The notes under the pieces were generated by a model that saw only the letters and a list, made by a program, of their open reading frames with translations, had not been told where the DNA came from and did not search any database. Made by a program: the position numbers and the translations under genes. Shown piece by piece: positions 46,229 through 54,428 of a DNA stretch of 64,000 bases (position 1 is its first letter; each line of letters begins with the position of its first letter). The stretch is from the NCBI RefSeq assembly GCF_002224265.1, contig NZ_CP012882.1, positions 434,001 to 498,000 on the forward strand, read 5' to 3'. The stretch is from Vibrio vulnificus NBRC 15645 = ATCC 27562 (GTDB lineage Bacteria; Pseudomonadota; Gammaproteobacteria; Enterobacterales; Vibrionaceae).

Positions 46229-47905
46229 ATGAAGATTTACATCGTCGATGATCATCCGAGCAATATCGAAGTGTGTAAGATGATGCTGAGCGATCTCGAT
46301 GCCCGGATCAGCACTTTCAACAGTGGCTTGAATGTGATTTCAGCGCTGCAAGAGGTCAACGAGCTGCCTGATGTGATCGTGCTCGACGTGATGATGCCGG
46401 AACTGGATGGGTTTCAGACCGCGCAAATCATCCGTGAAGCTTTTCCCAATCGGCATATCGCCATCATCTTCCTCACCGCGCTCGACGATCAAGAATCCTT
46501 CGGTAAGTGCCTAACCTTTGGCGATGACTTCATTCCCAAACCCGTGCAGCGCAATGTGTTACTGGCCAAAGTTCAGGCGCATGTGCGCATCGCCAAAATG
46601 TATAACGAAGTGGCGAAACAGCGCTCAGAACTGAGCCATTTTCATGAACAAGTCCGCTACGATTACACCATCGCAGAAAGCATTTTTGCCAACCTCAAAC
46701 AAGAGATGGATGGCTGCCTCGATGTCGTCTCGGGCGTCGACTATTTCTCCTCGCCCTCAACCGTGTTTAATGGCGATTTGATCATCTTGGCGCGCAGACC
46801 GCACGGCGGCATATACGCCATGATTGCCGACGCAACCGGGCACGGTTTGCCTGCGGCGATTTCGGCCATTCCTGCGACGCGAGCGTTTAACTCCATGGCG
46901 GCAAAAGGGATGGCGCTGGGCGAGATTGTCAGTGAAATCAACAGTGCGCTGGTGCGTTTTCTCCCGATGGGGATGATGCTCGCGGCCAGCTTGTTTGAAA
47001 TCAGTGGTAACGGACGTCACATTCGCTGGTGGGGTGGTGGCTTGCCAGATGCCTTTTTGCTTAATCACGACGGTTCAGTGGCAGAGCGCCTAACCTCCAC
47101 GCATATGCCATTAGGCGTGTTAGAAGAACGAGAGTTTGATGCCAGCGTGATCAGCTTTGAGTTACTGGAAGGGCAATCGATCATCACTTACACCGATGGC
47201 GTCACCGAATCGCCAAACGAAGAGGGCGAGCAGTTTGGTGAAACGCGCTTGTTGCGTGTGATCGAGCAGCATCCTTACGACATCATCAAAGCGTTGCAAA
47301 AGGCGGTGGCGGCGTTTTCGTGTCGTCAGCGTCACGATGATTTATCAATACTGACGCTGAAATGCCCCATTATTTCGGCGTCGCCAGAAAGTGAGCAGAC
47401 ACGTTGCGATCCACAACTCTTGTCTCAATTGCCACTAAAGAGCTGCTTAACGCTGAACAAACCGCAAATCGCTTCTCATCATCTGCTGCCCGATTTACGC
47501 GCCATCCTTAAAGGCGTAGTGAGTGGCGGGCCTCATCTGGACCTCATCTGTTCGGTGCTTTCTGAGCTATTGGCGAATGCCATCGATCACGGTTTACTTG
47601 AGCTCGATTCGAAGCTCAAAGAAGATGCCGACGGATTCTTTGTTTACTACCAAGCGCGAGAAGAAAAACTCGAACAACTCAGTCAAGACGCTTACCTCTC
47701 CATCCAATTTGACTACCAGCCGGAACGCACTTTGCTAGCTATAATAATAGAGCATAACGGAGTAGGGTTTGATTACAGTAACCCAGTGCAACAAGTGCAA
47801 GAAAGTCAACTGCATGGGCGTGGACGAATTCTGCTCAATGAGCTTTGTGAATCAGTCGTTTACAGTAATGGCGGGAAGTGCGTGACCGCAACCTACCAAT
47901 TGTAG
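46229..47905 (+). CDS. Response regulator with PP2C phosphatase and HATPase anti-sigma modules
   Basis: 558 aa. Receiver at 1-120 with D53 (IVLDVMMPELDG); coiled linker; SpoIIE/RsbU-type PP2C at about 165-385 (MIADATGHGLPAAISAIP, IITYTDGVTES, RHDDLSILTLK); then an RsbW-like HATPase at about 430-558 (LSELLANAIDHGLL, GVGFDYSNP, GRGRILLNELCE). It resembles HsbR/HnoX-linked regulators that switch STAS proteins between phosphorylated and free forms. The receiver is probably a CheA target, joining the chemosensory array to a non-flagellar output. Confidence 0.92.
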   Translation: MKIYIVDDHPSNIEVCKMMLSDLDARISTFNSGLNVISALQEVNELPDVIVLDVMMPELDGFQTAQIIREAFPNRHIAIIFLTALDDQESFGKCLTFGDDFIPKPVQRNVLLAKVQAHVRIAKMYNEVAKQRSELSHFHEQVRYDYTIAESIFANLKQEMDGCLDVVSGVDYFSSPSTVFNGDLIILARRPHGGIYAMIADATGHGLPAAISAIPATRAFNSMAAKGMALGEIVSEINSALVRFLPMGMMLAASLFEISGNGRHIRWWGGGLPDAFLLNHDGSVAERLTSTHMPLGVLEEREFDASVISFELLEGQSIITYTDGVTESPNEEGEQFGETRLLRVIEQHPYDIIKALQKAVAAFSCRQRHDDLSILTLKCPIISASPESEQTRCDPQLLSQLPLKSCLTLNKPQIASHHLLPDLRAILKGVVSGGPHLDLICSVLSELLANAIDHGLLELDSKLKEDADGFFVYYQAREEKLEQLSQDAYLSIQFDYQPERTLLAIIIEHNGVGFDYSNPVQQVQESQLHGRGRILLNELCESVVYSNGGKCVTATYQL

Positions 47906-47944
47906 ACCGAGATCACGGTGATGCGTTGACGGCAAGGCATCCGA

Positions 47945-47957
47945 TTTACAGTGTAAA
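47945..47957. promoter_or_regulatory. parS2 centromere site 6
   Basis: TTTACAGTGTAAA (the reverse complement of the common variant), between the PP2C regulator and fapA; the most distal site seen, 17 kb from oriCII. Confidence 0.85.
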
Positions 47958-48126
47958 AAGAGATGTCGGAAATGCGTCAGCTCGTCACAAAATTGGCGTG
48001 AATAAGGGTGTTTTTTGCTTTAGTGATGTGAGCCCGATTATTCTCTTTTGCCGATTTTCACCGGATCGTTAATTAGTTAGACTGGTTCAAGAATTTTTAT
48101 TTTAGTTGTAGTAAGCGACCGTCTAT

Positions 48127-49800
48127 ATGTGGAAACTCTGCCTTTCATGGAACGAAAAGAAGACTGAAATTACCGCCAAATTGCCTGAGGCCGATTTGGG
48201 GAGTGAGCTCGTCAGAAAAGAATTGGATGCCGTCATCGCTGAGATGGAAGGCGCAGAGCTTTATCTTGATGACGCAGAAGTCGTTCGTTTTCTCAACTGC
48301 GCGCGTGAGCGCAAGGCCGAAGCGTATGATGGCATCGTCATCGCCAAGCGACTCAATGCTCAACTGGACATTGAGATGACTGACAACGACATGCTTGCCA
48401 GCATGAAAGTCACCGGCGCCTATGGTGGCCGTGGATTGCGCGGCAGTGAAATTGTTCATGCCTTGGCTCAAGCTCGCGTTACCAAAGGCATCAACAAGTT
48501 GGCGCTGAAAAAAGTGCTGGTGGTGAGTAATCAACTCAAAGCCGGCGAAGAGTTTGTCCAACCGGTGGCGCAGGGCAAACAGCCAATCAAAGGTAAAGAT
48601 GCTCAGTTTGTGCCTCTGGTGGAAGACATTACCAAACGTGTATTGAAGCCGGAAAAAGGCAAATCTGCCAATGCCAAAATCGATATGCGTAACCTCGGGG
48701 CCACCATCACCGTTGATAAAGGTGATGAAGTGATGCGCCGTGAACCTGCAACCAAAGGCACTCCAGGCTTTACCGTTCAAGGCAAAATCATTCCTCCTCA
48801 AGCTGGCAAAGATGCTCTGCTCAAACCTGGCAAAGGCACGGAAATCGCTTCCTACGATCCAAATCTTCTCATTGCCAGCCAATCGGGAATGCCGCTCATC
48901 AAAGAAAAAACCATTGAAGTGGACAGTGCACTCTGTTTGAACAACGTTGGCGTGGGCACGGGGCATGTGAAGTTCAAAGGTAATGTGGTGATATCTGGTG
49001 ATATCGAAGCAGGCATGATGGTGCGTGCGACAGGCTCTATTACCGTGGGCGGGTTTATCGAATCGGCCGATGTTCAAGCCCAAGGCGACATTGAAGTGGG
49101 CAAAGGCATCATTGGCCATACGGTTAGCGATGGTGAGCCACGCAGTTGCTCGGTCAAAACCAAAGGCAAAATTGTTGCTAACTACGCCCAATACAGCGAG
49201 CTACAAGCGGGCGGTAACATTGAACTTGCGGTGCACTCTTTTAACAACGAGATTCGCTGTGGACACGATTTGCTGGTGATCGACGCCAATGATCGTAACG
49301 GCACCTTAAGCGGTGGCGTGGCCAAGGTGGGCGGCAAAGTGCGTTGTGTTCAACTGGGAGTGGAGGGGGATACCGCCACCAAAGTGGAAGCCTTCGCCCG
49401 TTTCAGTGCTTACAAAGACAAAATTGCCTCCCTGAAAGAGCAATACAAGCTTGCCCAAGAAGAGACGATGGATGTCATCCGTCGTGAACTCGAATTTAAG
49501 AAAACGCCGAAATCGCAGCGCGAAGAAGGCATGGAAGAAGCCATCGCGCAAATGAAAGCGGAAAATAACGCCCAGTTGGAAGCCGTTAAAGGCCAGCTAG
49601 AAACCCTCGATGCCGAGTTCAACGCCTTACTGGAACTCAACACCGTAGAAGCAACGGAAAAAGTCTTCACCCGCGTGACCGTCCAATTTGGCGATGAACA
49701 AGTGATCACCAAGCGCACCCACGGCGGCAGCATCTTTAGCTTCAACCAATACGAAATCAAAGTTTCCTCAACCTTAGAAGAAGAAGACGTCGCAGTGTAG
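48127..49800 (+). CDS. fapA: FapA-family (DUF342) protein
   Basis: 557 aa. N-terminal domain at about 1-85, then a long glycine-rich parallel beta-helix (VVISGDIEAGMMVRATGSITVGGFIESADVQAQGDIEVGKGIIGH…) typical of DUF342, and a coiled-coil C-terminal region at about 430-520 (KDKIASLKEQYKLAQEETMDVIRRELEFKK). FapA proteins affect polar flagellum assembly; I recall work in V. vulnificus on a FapA that binds EIIA-Glc, but cannot say this is the same paralogue. It lies next to, but 221 bases from, the chemosensory operon. Confidence 0.85.
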   Translation: MWKLCLSWNEKKTEITAKLPEADLGSELVRKELDAVIAEMEGAELYLDDAEVVRFLNCARERKAEAYDGIVIAKRLNAQLDIEMTDNDMLASMKVTGAYGGRGLRGSEIVHALAQARVTKGINKLALKKVLVVSNQLKAGEEFVQPVAQGKQPIKGKDAQFVPLVEDITKRVLKPEKGKSANAKIDMRNLGATITVDKGDEVMRREPATKGTPGFTVQGKIIPPQAGKDALLKPGKGTEIASYDPNLLIASQSGMPLIKEKTIEVDSALCLNNVGVGTGHVKFKGNVVISGDIEAGMMVRATGSITVGGFIESADVQAQGDIEVGKGIIGHTVSDGEPRSCSVKTKGKIVANYAQYSELQAGGNIELAVHSFNNEIRCGHDLLVIDANDRNGTLSGGVAKVGGKVRCVQLGVEGDTATKVEAFARFSAYKDKIASLKEQYKLAQEETMDVIRRELEFKKTPKSQREEGMEEAIAQMKAENNAQLEAVKGQLETLDAEFNALLELNTVEATEKVFTRVTVQFGDEQVITKRTHGGSIFSFNQYEIKVSSTLEEEDVAV

Positions 49801-49810
49801 CGATGTGCAA

Positions 49811-49842
49811 GCGAGTTAGAGATAGATGCTCTAACTCGTTTT
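49811..49842 (+). terminator. fapA terminator
   Basis: Ten-base stem CGAGTTAGAG (49812-49821) / CTCTAACTCG (49829-49838) plus T-run. Confidence 0.9.
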
Positions 49843-49849
49843 TGGACAA

Positions 49850-49881
49850 AAACAATTTAGGCATACAACCCTAAATTGTTT
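49850..49881. repeat. Inverted repeat at the left edge of the island
   Basis: Perfect 12-base arms AAACAATTTAGG (49850-49861) and CCTAAATTGTTT (49870-49881), eight-base loop. It follows the fapA terminator and marks where composition turns AT-rich. Could be a second terminator or a structure linked to insertion. The rest of 49882-50191 has no gene but should hold the Kiwa promoter. Confidence 0.6.
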
Positions 49882-50141
49882 CTATCGGATTAGAAAAAGT
49901 ATCTTAAAGCCTTAAATTACAAAGCGACTACAGATCAAAATAAGGATTTCATAAAAGTTAGCACTGAGGTGTTAATTGGTTCAAATTCAGCAACCAAAGC
50001 AAGATAAAAACGTATTCATTTAATAAATGTAGGGGGTAGCTATATTGAGTTTGCCCCCTTCCAAATTGTGCTCAATCTTTCGCTTGCATTGGAATGAGTG
50101 ACAAATGACAAACTAACAGTATGCTCTTGGTTCCAAATACC

Positions 50142-50161
50142 TTATTATATGTACATAATAA
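50142..50161. promoter_or_regulatory. Imperfect palindrome upstream of kwaA
   Basis: TTATTATATGTACATAATAA, 31 bases before the kwaA start, centred on a perfect TATGTACATA. It could overlap a promoter or bind a regulator; no regulator gene is adjacent. Confidence 0.35.
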
Positions 50162-50191
50162 ACGAATCACATATAGGTGTAAGTGTTATAA

Positions 50192-50809
50192 ATGAACACC
50201 CTACAGAAAATTAAGCTTTACATTCTGTCTCTGGCACTACTGTTTGTGATCATAGCTATCATTACAGCTAAACTCCCAAAAGAATCATTTGAATGGTGTA
50301 AACCAGAAGAAGCCTGCAACACAAAAGCAATTTTAAGCAACTTGTTTAATTATTTTTTTCTACTACTAAAAGCAAACGCTATTCCACTAGTTATGCTTTT
50401 TTTGCTCGCTATTAGCTGGTACTTCAAGTACGAATTCGACCACTTACTTCAAGGCGGCGGACAGAAAATAATCCGAATTCAATCTATAGAAAACGAAGAC
50501 TATGAACACCTTACGTTCTTAGCCACCTATATTATTCCTTTCTTTGGCTTTAAATTTAACGACCCAAATCAATTCACCGCAATTATTGTATTGCTCGTAA
50601 TCATAGGTGCCATATTTGTAAGAACCAATAAATATTACGCTAACCCTACCTTAGCGGTACTTGGTTATAGGCTATATAAAGCAACTTTAAATGACAAAAA
50701 TGGTGTTTATGAATCGATTGTTGTCATCAGTAAAGATCAATTAAAAGAAAACGAAATTGTACACTGGGAAAAAATATCGGATAACGTATTTTATATTAAA
50801 AGAAAATAA
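50192..50809 (+). CDS. kwaA: KwaA, membrane component of the Kiwa anti-phage system
   Basis: 205 aa. Four hydrophobic segments at about 9-28, 51-78, 107-124 and 129-146, then a hydrophilic C-terminal region of about 55 residues (GYRLYKATLNDKNGVYESIVVISKDQLKENEIV). Size, topology and order fit KwaA, the inner-membrane sensor of Kiwa. The identification rests mainly on the partner gene eleven bases downstream, whose product fits DUF4868/KwaB. In the published model KwaA detects phage attachment at the membrane and works with KwaB against injected DNA. The base composition is much more AT-rich than the flanks, so it is probably acquired. Confidence 0.82.
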   Translation: MNTLQKIKLYILSLALLFVIIAIITAKLPKESFEWCKPEEACNTKAILSNLFNYFFLLLKANAIPLVMLFLLAISWYFKYEFDHLLQGGGQKIIRIQSIENEDYEHLTFLATYIIPFFGFKFNDPNQFTAIIVLLVIIGAIFVRTNKYYANPTLAVLGYRLYKATLNDKNGVYESIVVISKDQLKENEIVHWEKISDNVFYIKRK

Positions 50810-50820
50810 AAGGTCTAAAT

Positions 50821-51777
50821 ATGAGCAAGTTTAAAACGTGGCTAGAGGATTTCATCAACGGGTGTGATGGAATAGCCGTATATTTTGTAGATGATGCAAA
50901 CCAGATACATGACTCTGATATTGACTCAAAAGTTCTCGCTAAGTTTCGAACGGCTTTCTGTCAGGACTTAAGAAAAAAGTACACTGATAGTGATGACTTT
51001 GAAGTAGAGAAACTTTCTACCTTTGAGGAGCGACCGCATACTCTTTATGCTTATGATTTTTCTCAAAGAGAGATGCCTTTAGAGTTCAAACTTACTAAAA
51101 ATGTGTTGGACATCAAACCGACTGATACTATTCCGAAATATCAGGTCAAAGCGAATAAGCTCAGTGGTATTCGTGGGGCAATAGTACTACTAACAAAAGG
51201 AATTAGTGAATCCATCGCTTTTTATCAGCACATATTCCCTGTTTCATTATTAGGTCCAGATAAAGGCGTATTAAACCTCACTACACATGCCACTAGGCTT
51301 ATTGAGTTAGAAAGTGATGTACTGAAACTCAATACAAAATTTGTTTTCATGCAATGTACACATGGATATTTCGTTGAGAATGTTGGCGTATTAGAAACCA
51401 ACCTCCACTTCAAAAAAGCAATAAATACTCGTGCTAAAAAGTATGCTGGCGAAATACTCTCTATGGGGTTGGTAGAAGATACAACCGTAATTTTAGATCG
51501 TATAGAAAAAGAACCGACTTATGCTAAGAAACTCATCTCGGCATATAAAAACTCGATGGTAATATCCCAAAAAATTCCGATCTCGGACATGATAACTTTT
51601 GCTCAAAAGAAAGAATATTACAGCAAATATTTAAAACCATCTAAAAACGGAAAAAGTCTTGTTGTTGATGGTGTAACCAAAAGTAAGCGATTTCTTGAGC
51701 TGCTAAATGATAACTTCCTAAAATCTGAACTAACCAACACAGAATATTTAGCCCGTTCTAAAAAAGCATTTAAGTAG
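50821..51777 (+). CDS. kwaB: KwaB (DUF4868), effector of the Kiwa anti-phage system
   Basis: 318 aa, soluble, close to the 315-residue KwaB first described. It has the DUF4868 pattern: an N-terminal alpha/beta part (WLEDFINGCDGIAVYFVDDANQIHDSDIDSKVLAKFRTAF), a central GAIVLLTKG…AFYQHIFPVSLL segment, and a C-terminal DNA-binding-like region ending RFLELLNDNFLKSELTNTEYLARSKKAFK. It forms an operon with kwaA and has its own terminator. Both genes look complete. In studied systems KwaB binds DNA and limits phage replication and late transcription. Confidence 0.87.
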   Translation: MSKFKTWLEDFINGCDGIAVYFVDDANQIHDSDIDSKVLAKFRTAFCQDLRKKYTDSDDFEVEKLSTFEERPHTLYAYDFSQREMPLEFKLTKNVLDIKPTDTIPKYQVKANKLSGIRGAIVLLTKGISESIAFYQHIFPVSLLGPDKGVLNLTTHATRLIELESDVLKLNTKFVFMQCTHGYFVENVGVLETNLHFKKAINTRAKKYAGEILSMGLVEDTTVILDRIEKEPTYAKKLISAYKNSMVISQKIPISDMITFAQKKEYYSKYLKPSKNGKSLVVDGVTKSKRFLELLNDNFLKSELTNTEYLARSKKAFK

Positions 51778-51794
51778 CTTCACCCCAATATTTG

Positions 51795-51824
51795 TAAGAG
51801 TGGTCAGAAAGACCACTCTTTCAT
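51795..51824 (+). terminator. kwaAB terminator
   Basis: Ten-base stem AAGAGTGGTC (51796-51805) / GACCACTCTT (51811-51820) followed by TCATCC. Confidence 0.8.
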
Positions 51825-52076
51825 CCTCCATTTGATTTATAACCACAAAATAATTATTTTGAAGACTCATTGGCAAAATCCAATGACGGGATTGGTCCCC
51901 CGATTTAGTAAACTTTGGCGCACGATCGCCAGCTCTTCGCTGGTTTTTTTGTACGTGTAATTCGACACATCTAAATTATGGTGGGCTGGGCGAGGCAGCT
52001 TCGGCTGGCCGTTTCCAAGGTTGTGGTAGGACCAACCTCGTTTAGTTCACCACCAGAGATTGGTCCTGTAAACCTC
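51825..52076. other. Spacer between kwaB and the IS remnant
   Basis: No gene. Holds a second rightward terminator-like hairpin, CCAGC (51929-51933) / GCTGG (51939-51943) with a seven-T tract, which has no obvious upstream gene and may be a remnant of another element. Confidence 0.4.
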
Positions 52077-52430
52077 CCCTAAACTAGCGGCATACCATTT
52101 TAGAGTTCTTCGGCTTACACTGAGCAAATAAGGATAACTCGCGATGAAAAAATCACGTTATACCGAAACACAGATCGTTAAGAAGTAGAAGGTGGCCGTC
52201 TCATCAAAGAAGTCTGTAGGGAATATGGGATATCCGATGAGACGTATTACAACTGGAAAGTAAAATACGATGGTGTGGAAGCATCCGATATTAAACGACT
52301 CAAAGAACTGGAAGATGAAAATCGTCGTCTGAAAGCGATGTTTGCTGAGTTAAGTTTAGAGCACAGAATTCTCAAAGATATTGTGGAAAAAAGCTGTAAA
52401 GTAAAGCCAGCGATTAGACGTGAAACTAAC
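52077..52430 (+). mobile_element. Truncated, frameshifted IS3-family element (OrfA remnant)
   Basis: From ATG at 52144 the frame reads MKKSRYTETQIVK and then hits TAG; shifting frame restores EVEGGRLIKEVCREYGISDE, TYYNWKVKY and LKELEDENRRLKAMFAELSLEHRILKDIVEK, the hallmark of IS3 OrfA (HTH then leucine zipper). A few bases are missing at about 52182. Homology stops at about 52395-52430, and no OrfB (DDE transposase) follows. The left end is perhaps TGTAAACCTCCCC at 52077. It cannot transpose on its own. Confidence 0.8.
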
Positions 52431-52771
52431 AGGGTCAGGTCTTGCCTTTTGACAATCATTACTTTTTGTATGTCAAAATTAACTGAAAATCTATGTTCGT
52501 ACTTTGGTTTACAACACGTTTTGGGGCAATTTCGTGTTACCAACGGCGTCAGTCGTGACTCTGCACGCATGACCAAAAGTATGGAAAAACTCTATATACG
52601 TGGCCAGTTTTAGTTAATCACTACAGTTTGATAGGTATCTACTGAAGAAAGACAAAGAGCAGACGTGATTGTGAAGCTCTAATATCGGTCATTTAGAATG
52701 ATAAAAGCGAGTAGCCAAATAAAATGTTCTCGCTTTTTTAATCAATTACCACGTTCGATTCGAGATAAAAA
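52431..52771. other. Region after the IS remnant
   Basis: No intact gene. Begins with AGGGTCAGGTCTTGCCTTTT, a sequence of the kind seen at the ends of REP-associated transposase elements, suggesting a second broken mobile element joined to the IS remnant. Ends with a short hairpin region before the YehS-like gene's stop. Confidence 0.4.
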
Positions 52772-53251
52772 TTACCCAGTAAACTCTTCAGAATCGGGAC
52801 GATTGGTAAACTGCACACCATTTAAGAAGTCGCACAGCAGTTGGTCTTCACACTGTTTGTAGTTTTTGTTGTCTGGCTTGCGGAAATACGCACCAATTTC
52901 GTATTTACTTAAACTAATACCAACCACTTCTAATACGTTCAACACATCTTCTGCTTTCATGTCTAGCGCAATGCGCAGCTTCATGAGAATCATGTTGTTG
53001 GTCAACGTGACTTCTGGCTTAGGTTGCTCGCCGTCTTTTTTTCCTCGCTTGAGGTTAATAAAGCCATTTAAGAATACCGCTAACTCTTGATCCTTCATCT
53101 TAACGCAAGATTTTTCGCTTTCATCTTTTAACCAGTTTTCCACTTTATCGTGAGCCACAGTGACTTCGGCCTGCCCGAAAGCTTTCATTATCTGTGCGTT
53201 TTTAAGGTTTAACGCGTGTTGGATACGACGTAAAATTTCGTTGTTAGTCAC
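52772..53251 (-). CDS. DUF1456 / YehS-like protein
   Basis: 159 aa with a GTG start at 53251 (AGGA upstream). Two tandem DUF1456 repeats: MTNNEILRRIQHALNLKNAQIMKAFGQAE at the start and LTNNMILMKLRIALDMKAEDVLNVLEVVGISLSKYEIGAYFRK at about 82-125, followed by CEDQLLCDFLNGVQF. Matches E. coli YehS in architecture. Function unknown. It sits inside the AT-rich segment but with more ordinary composition. Confidence 0.87.
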   Translation of the reverse strand: MTNNEILRRIQHALNLKNAQIMKAFGQAEVTVAHDKVENWLKDESEKSCVKMKDQELAVFLNGFINLKRGKKDGEQPKPEVTLTNNMILMKLRIALDMKAEDVLNVLEVVGISLSKYEIGAYFRKPDNKNYKQCEDQLLCDFLNGVQFTNRPDSEEFTG

Positions 53252-53640
53252 TAGGGATTCCTAAAATGAGTTCTAAGGGTGAATAAAAATCCATCAATGA
53301 CATGCGATCTGTGGGTGTTTTATTCAATAGCGTAATTGACGGTGACTCTAACAGAGAACACGTTTCTTCGGTAGGTTAAAAATGGAGATAAGACGGCCTA
53401 TTCGAACGAGTTAGCTAAGTTGGTAAGCCCCCACTTTCATAGACACTATGCTGATTAGAAGAAGTAGGTCTATTTGTGAGGTAGAGGGTTACTGGCAAGG
53501 AATGGGGGCACTTCTGAGTGACGAAGTGTCAACTGTGAAAGTTCTGGGCAATAATGAGTTCGAGTGTATGCCAAATTATCAACTATCTGAAGATTTGAAG
53601 TTATAAAGGGGCTTGCTCTAAACGATGGCGGCAGTCACCT
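53252..53640. other. Intergenic region, no gene seen
   Basis: 389 bases without a supportable frame; it presumably holds the YehS-like gene promoter at its left end. Confidence 0.5.
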
Positions 53641-53946
53641 TTGCGTTCAAAACCTCAAACGCCACCTTGCGGTGGCGTGGCCAAAGAGGGAGGCAAAGTG
53701 CGTTGTGTTCACCAAAACAGCACAACCTCTGTACAAGTTGTCGAAACTTCGTTGAGTAAAACGACGGATATGGTGGTAAATGAGTGGGCAGACATTGCTA
53801 TCATGAGCCTACCTTATTACCCCGTAGAAGCTTTTGGAATGACGACCATGCTCCCTGTTCTCTCAGAGAGGTATCTATTAGCGCAGAAAGAGCGTGTTTT
53901 CTTAGGCAGTGCTGCACATAGATTGTCGGTATGTTTGTATAGATAA
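53641..53946 (+). pseudogene. Open frame running through the chimeric scrap
   Basis: 101 codons, the first third made of the terminator/fapA scrap, so the frame as a whole is not an ancestral gene. The remainder, from an ATG at 53770 (MVVNEWADIAIMSLPYYPVEAFGMTTMLPVLSERYLLAQKERVF), reads like protein but is not recognised. Likely debris of an inserted gene. Confidence 0.3.
53656..53711 (+). repeat. Chimeric scrap: collagenase terminator fused to a fapA fragment
   Basis: 53656-53678 is identical over 23 bases to the collagenase terminator at 55243-55265. 53669-53711 matches fapA 49310-49352 over 43 bases with three mismatches. The two matches overlap by ten bases (GCGGTGGCGT) shared by both parents, a microhomology junction. 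Confidence 0.75.
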
Positions 53947-54428
53947 TATATTAAGCACTCTCTAATTAAGAAAGTTCAAATTTAATGTCTCCTTGTTACT
54001 TATTGATATTTTAGTTATTCAGTAATGCTGTTTTTACTATAAGGAAATAAAATGGTAGGTAATTTTATATTATTAGAAGTGTTGATAGAAAAGAACAGAA
54101 CTAAATATTATAGTATGAAATGTTGAATTGGTTTTTACATGTTTAAATGTTGATTTTTTGTTGTGATTAAATAAAAGACAAGAGTTGGTGTTTAACGAAT
54201 TTTATCAAAAGAACAACATATTAAATTGGTAGTCTTTAATTGTTTTTTGTTTTTTACTCAAGTTAGAAATCTATTTTTATTGTGCATAATGTGATCTGGG
54301 TAACTTCACGGAGTCTACCAAGTGTGACAGCTGTTTAATACTGATTTTTTTGTATGAGATTTATTTGACGTTTGTAATATTCGCCCTATTTTATAATTCT
54401 TCTAACGTCAGAATGAGGAGAAATAATA
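53947..54428. other. Very AT-rich intergenic region
   Basis: 482 bases, strikingly AT-rich with long T and A tracts, no gene. Such sequence is a typical H-NS target and would silence the lipoprotein gene that follows. Confidence 0.5.

Noticed and set aside
48145..49191. 348-codon leftward frame opposite fapA
   Set aside because: The fapA frame has the family motifs and terminator; the antisense frame is a composition artefact.
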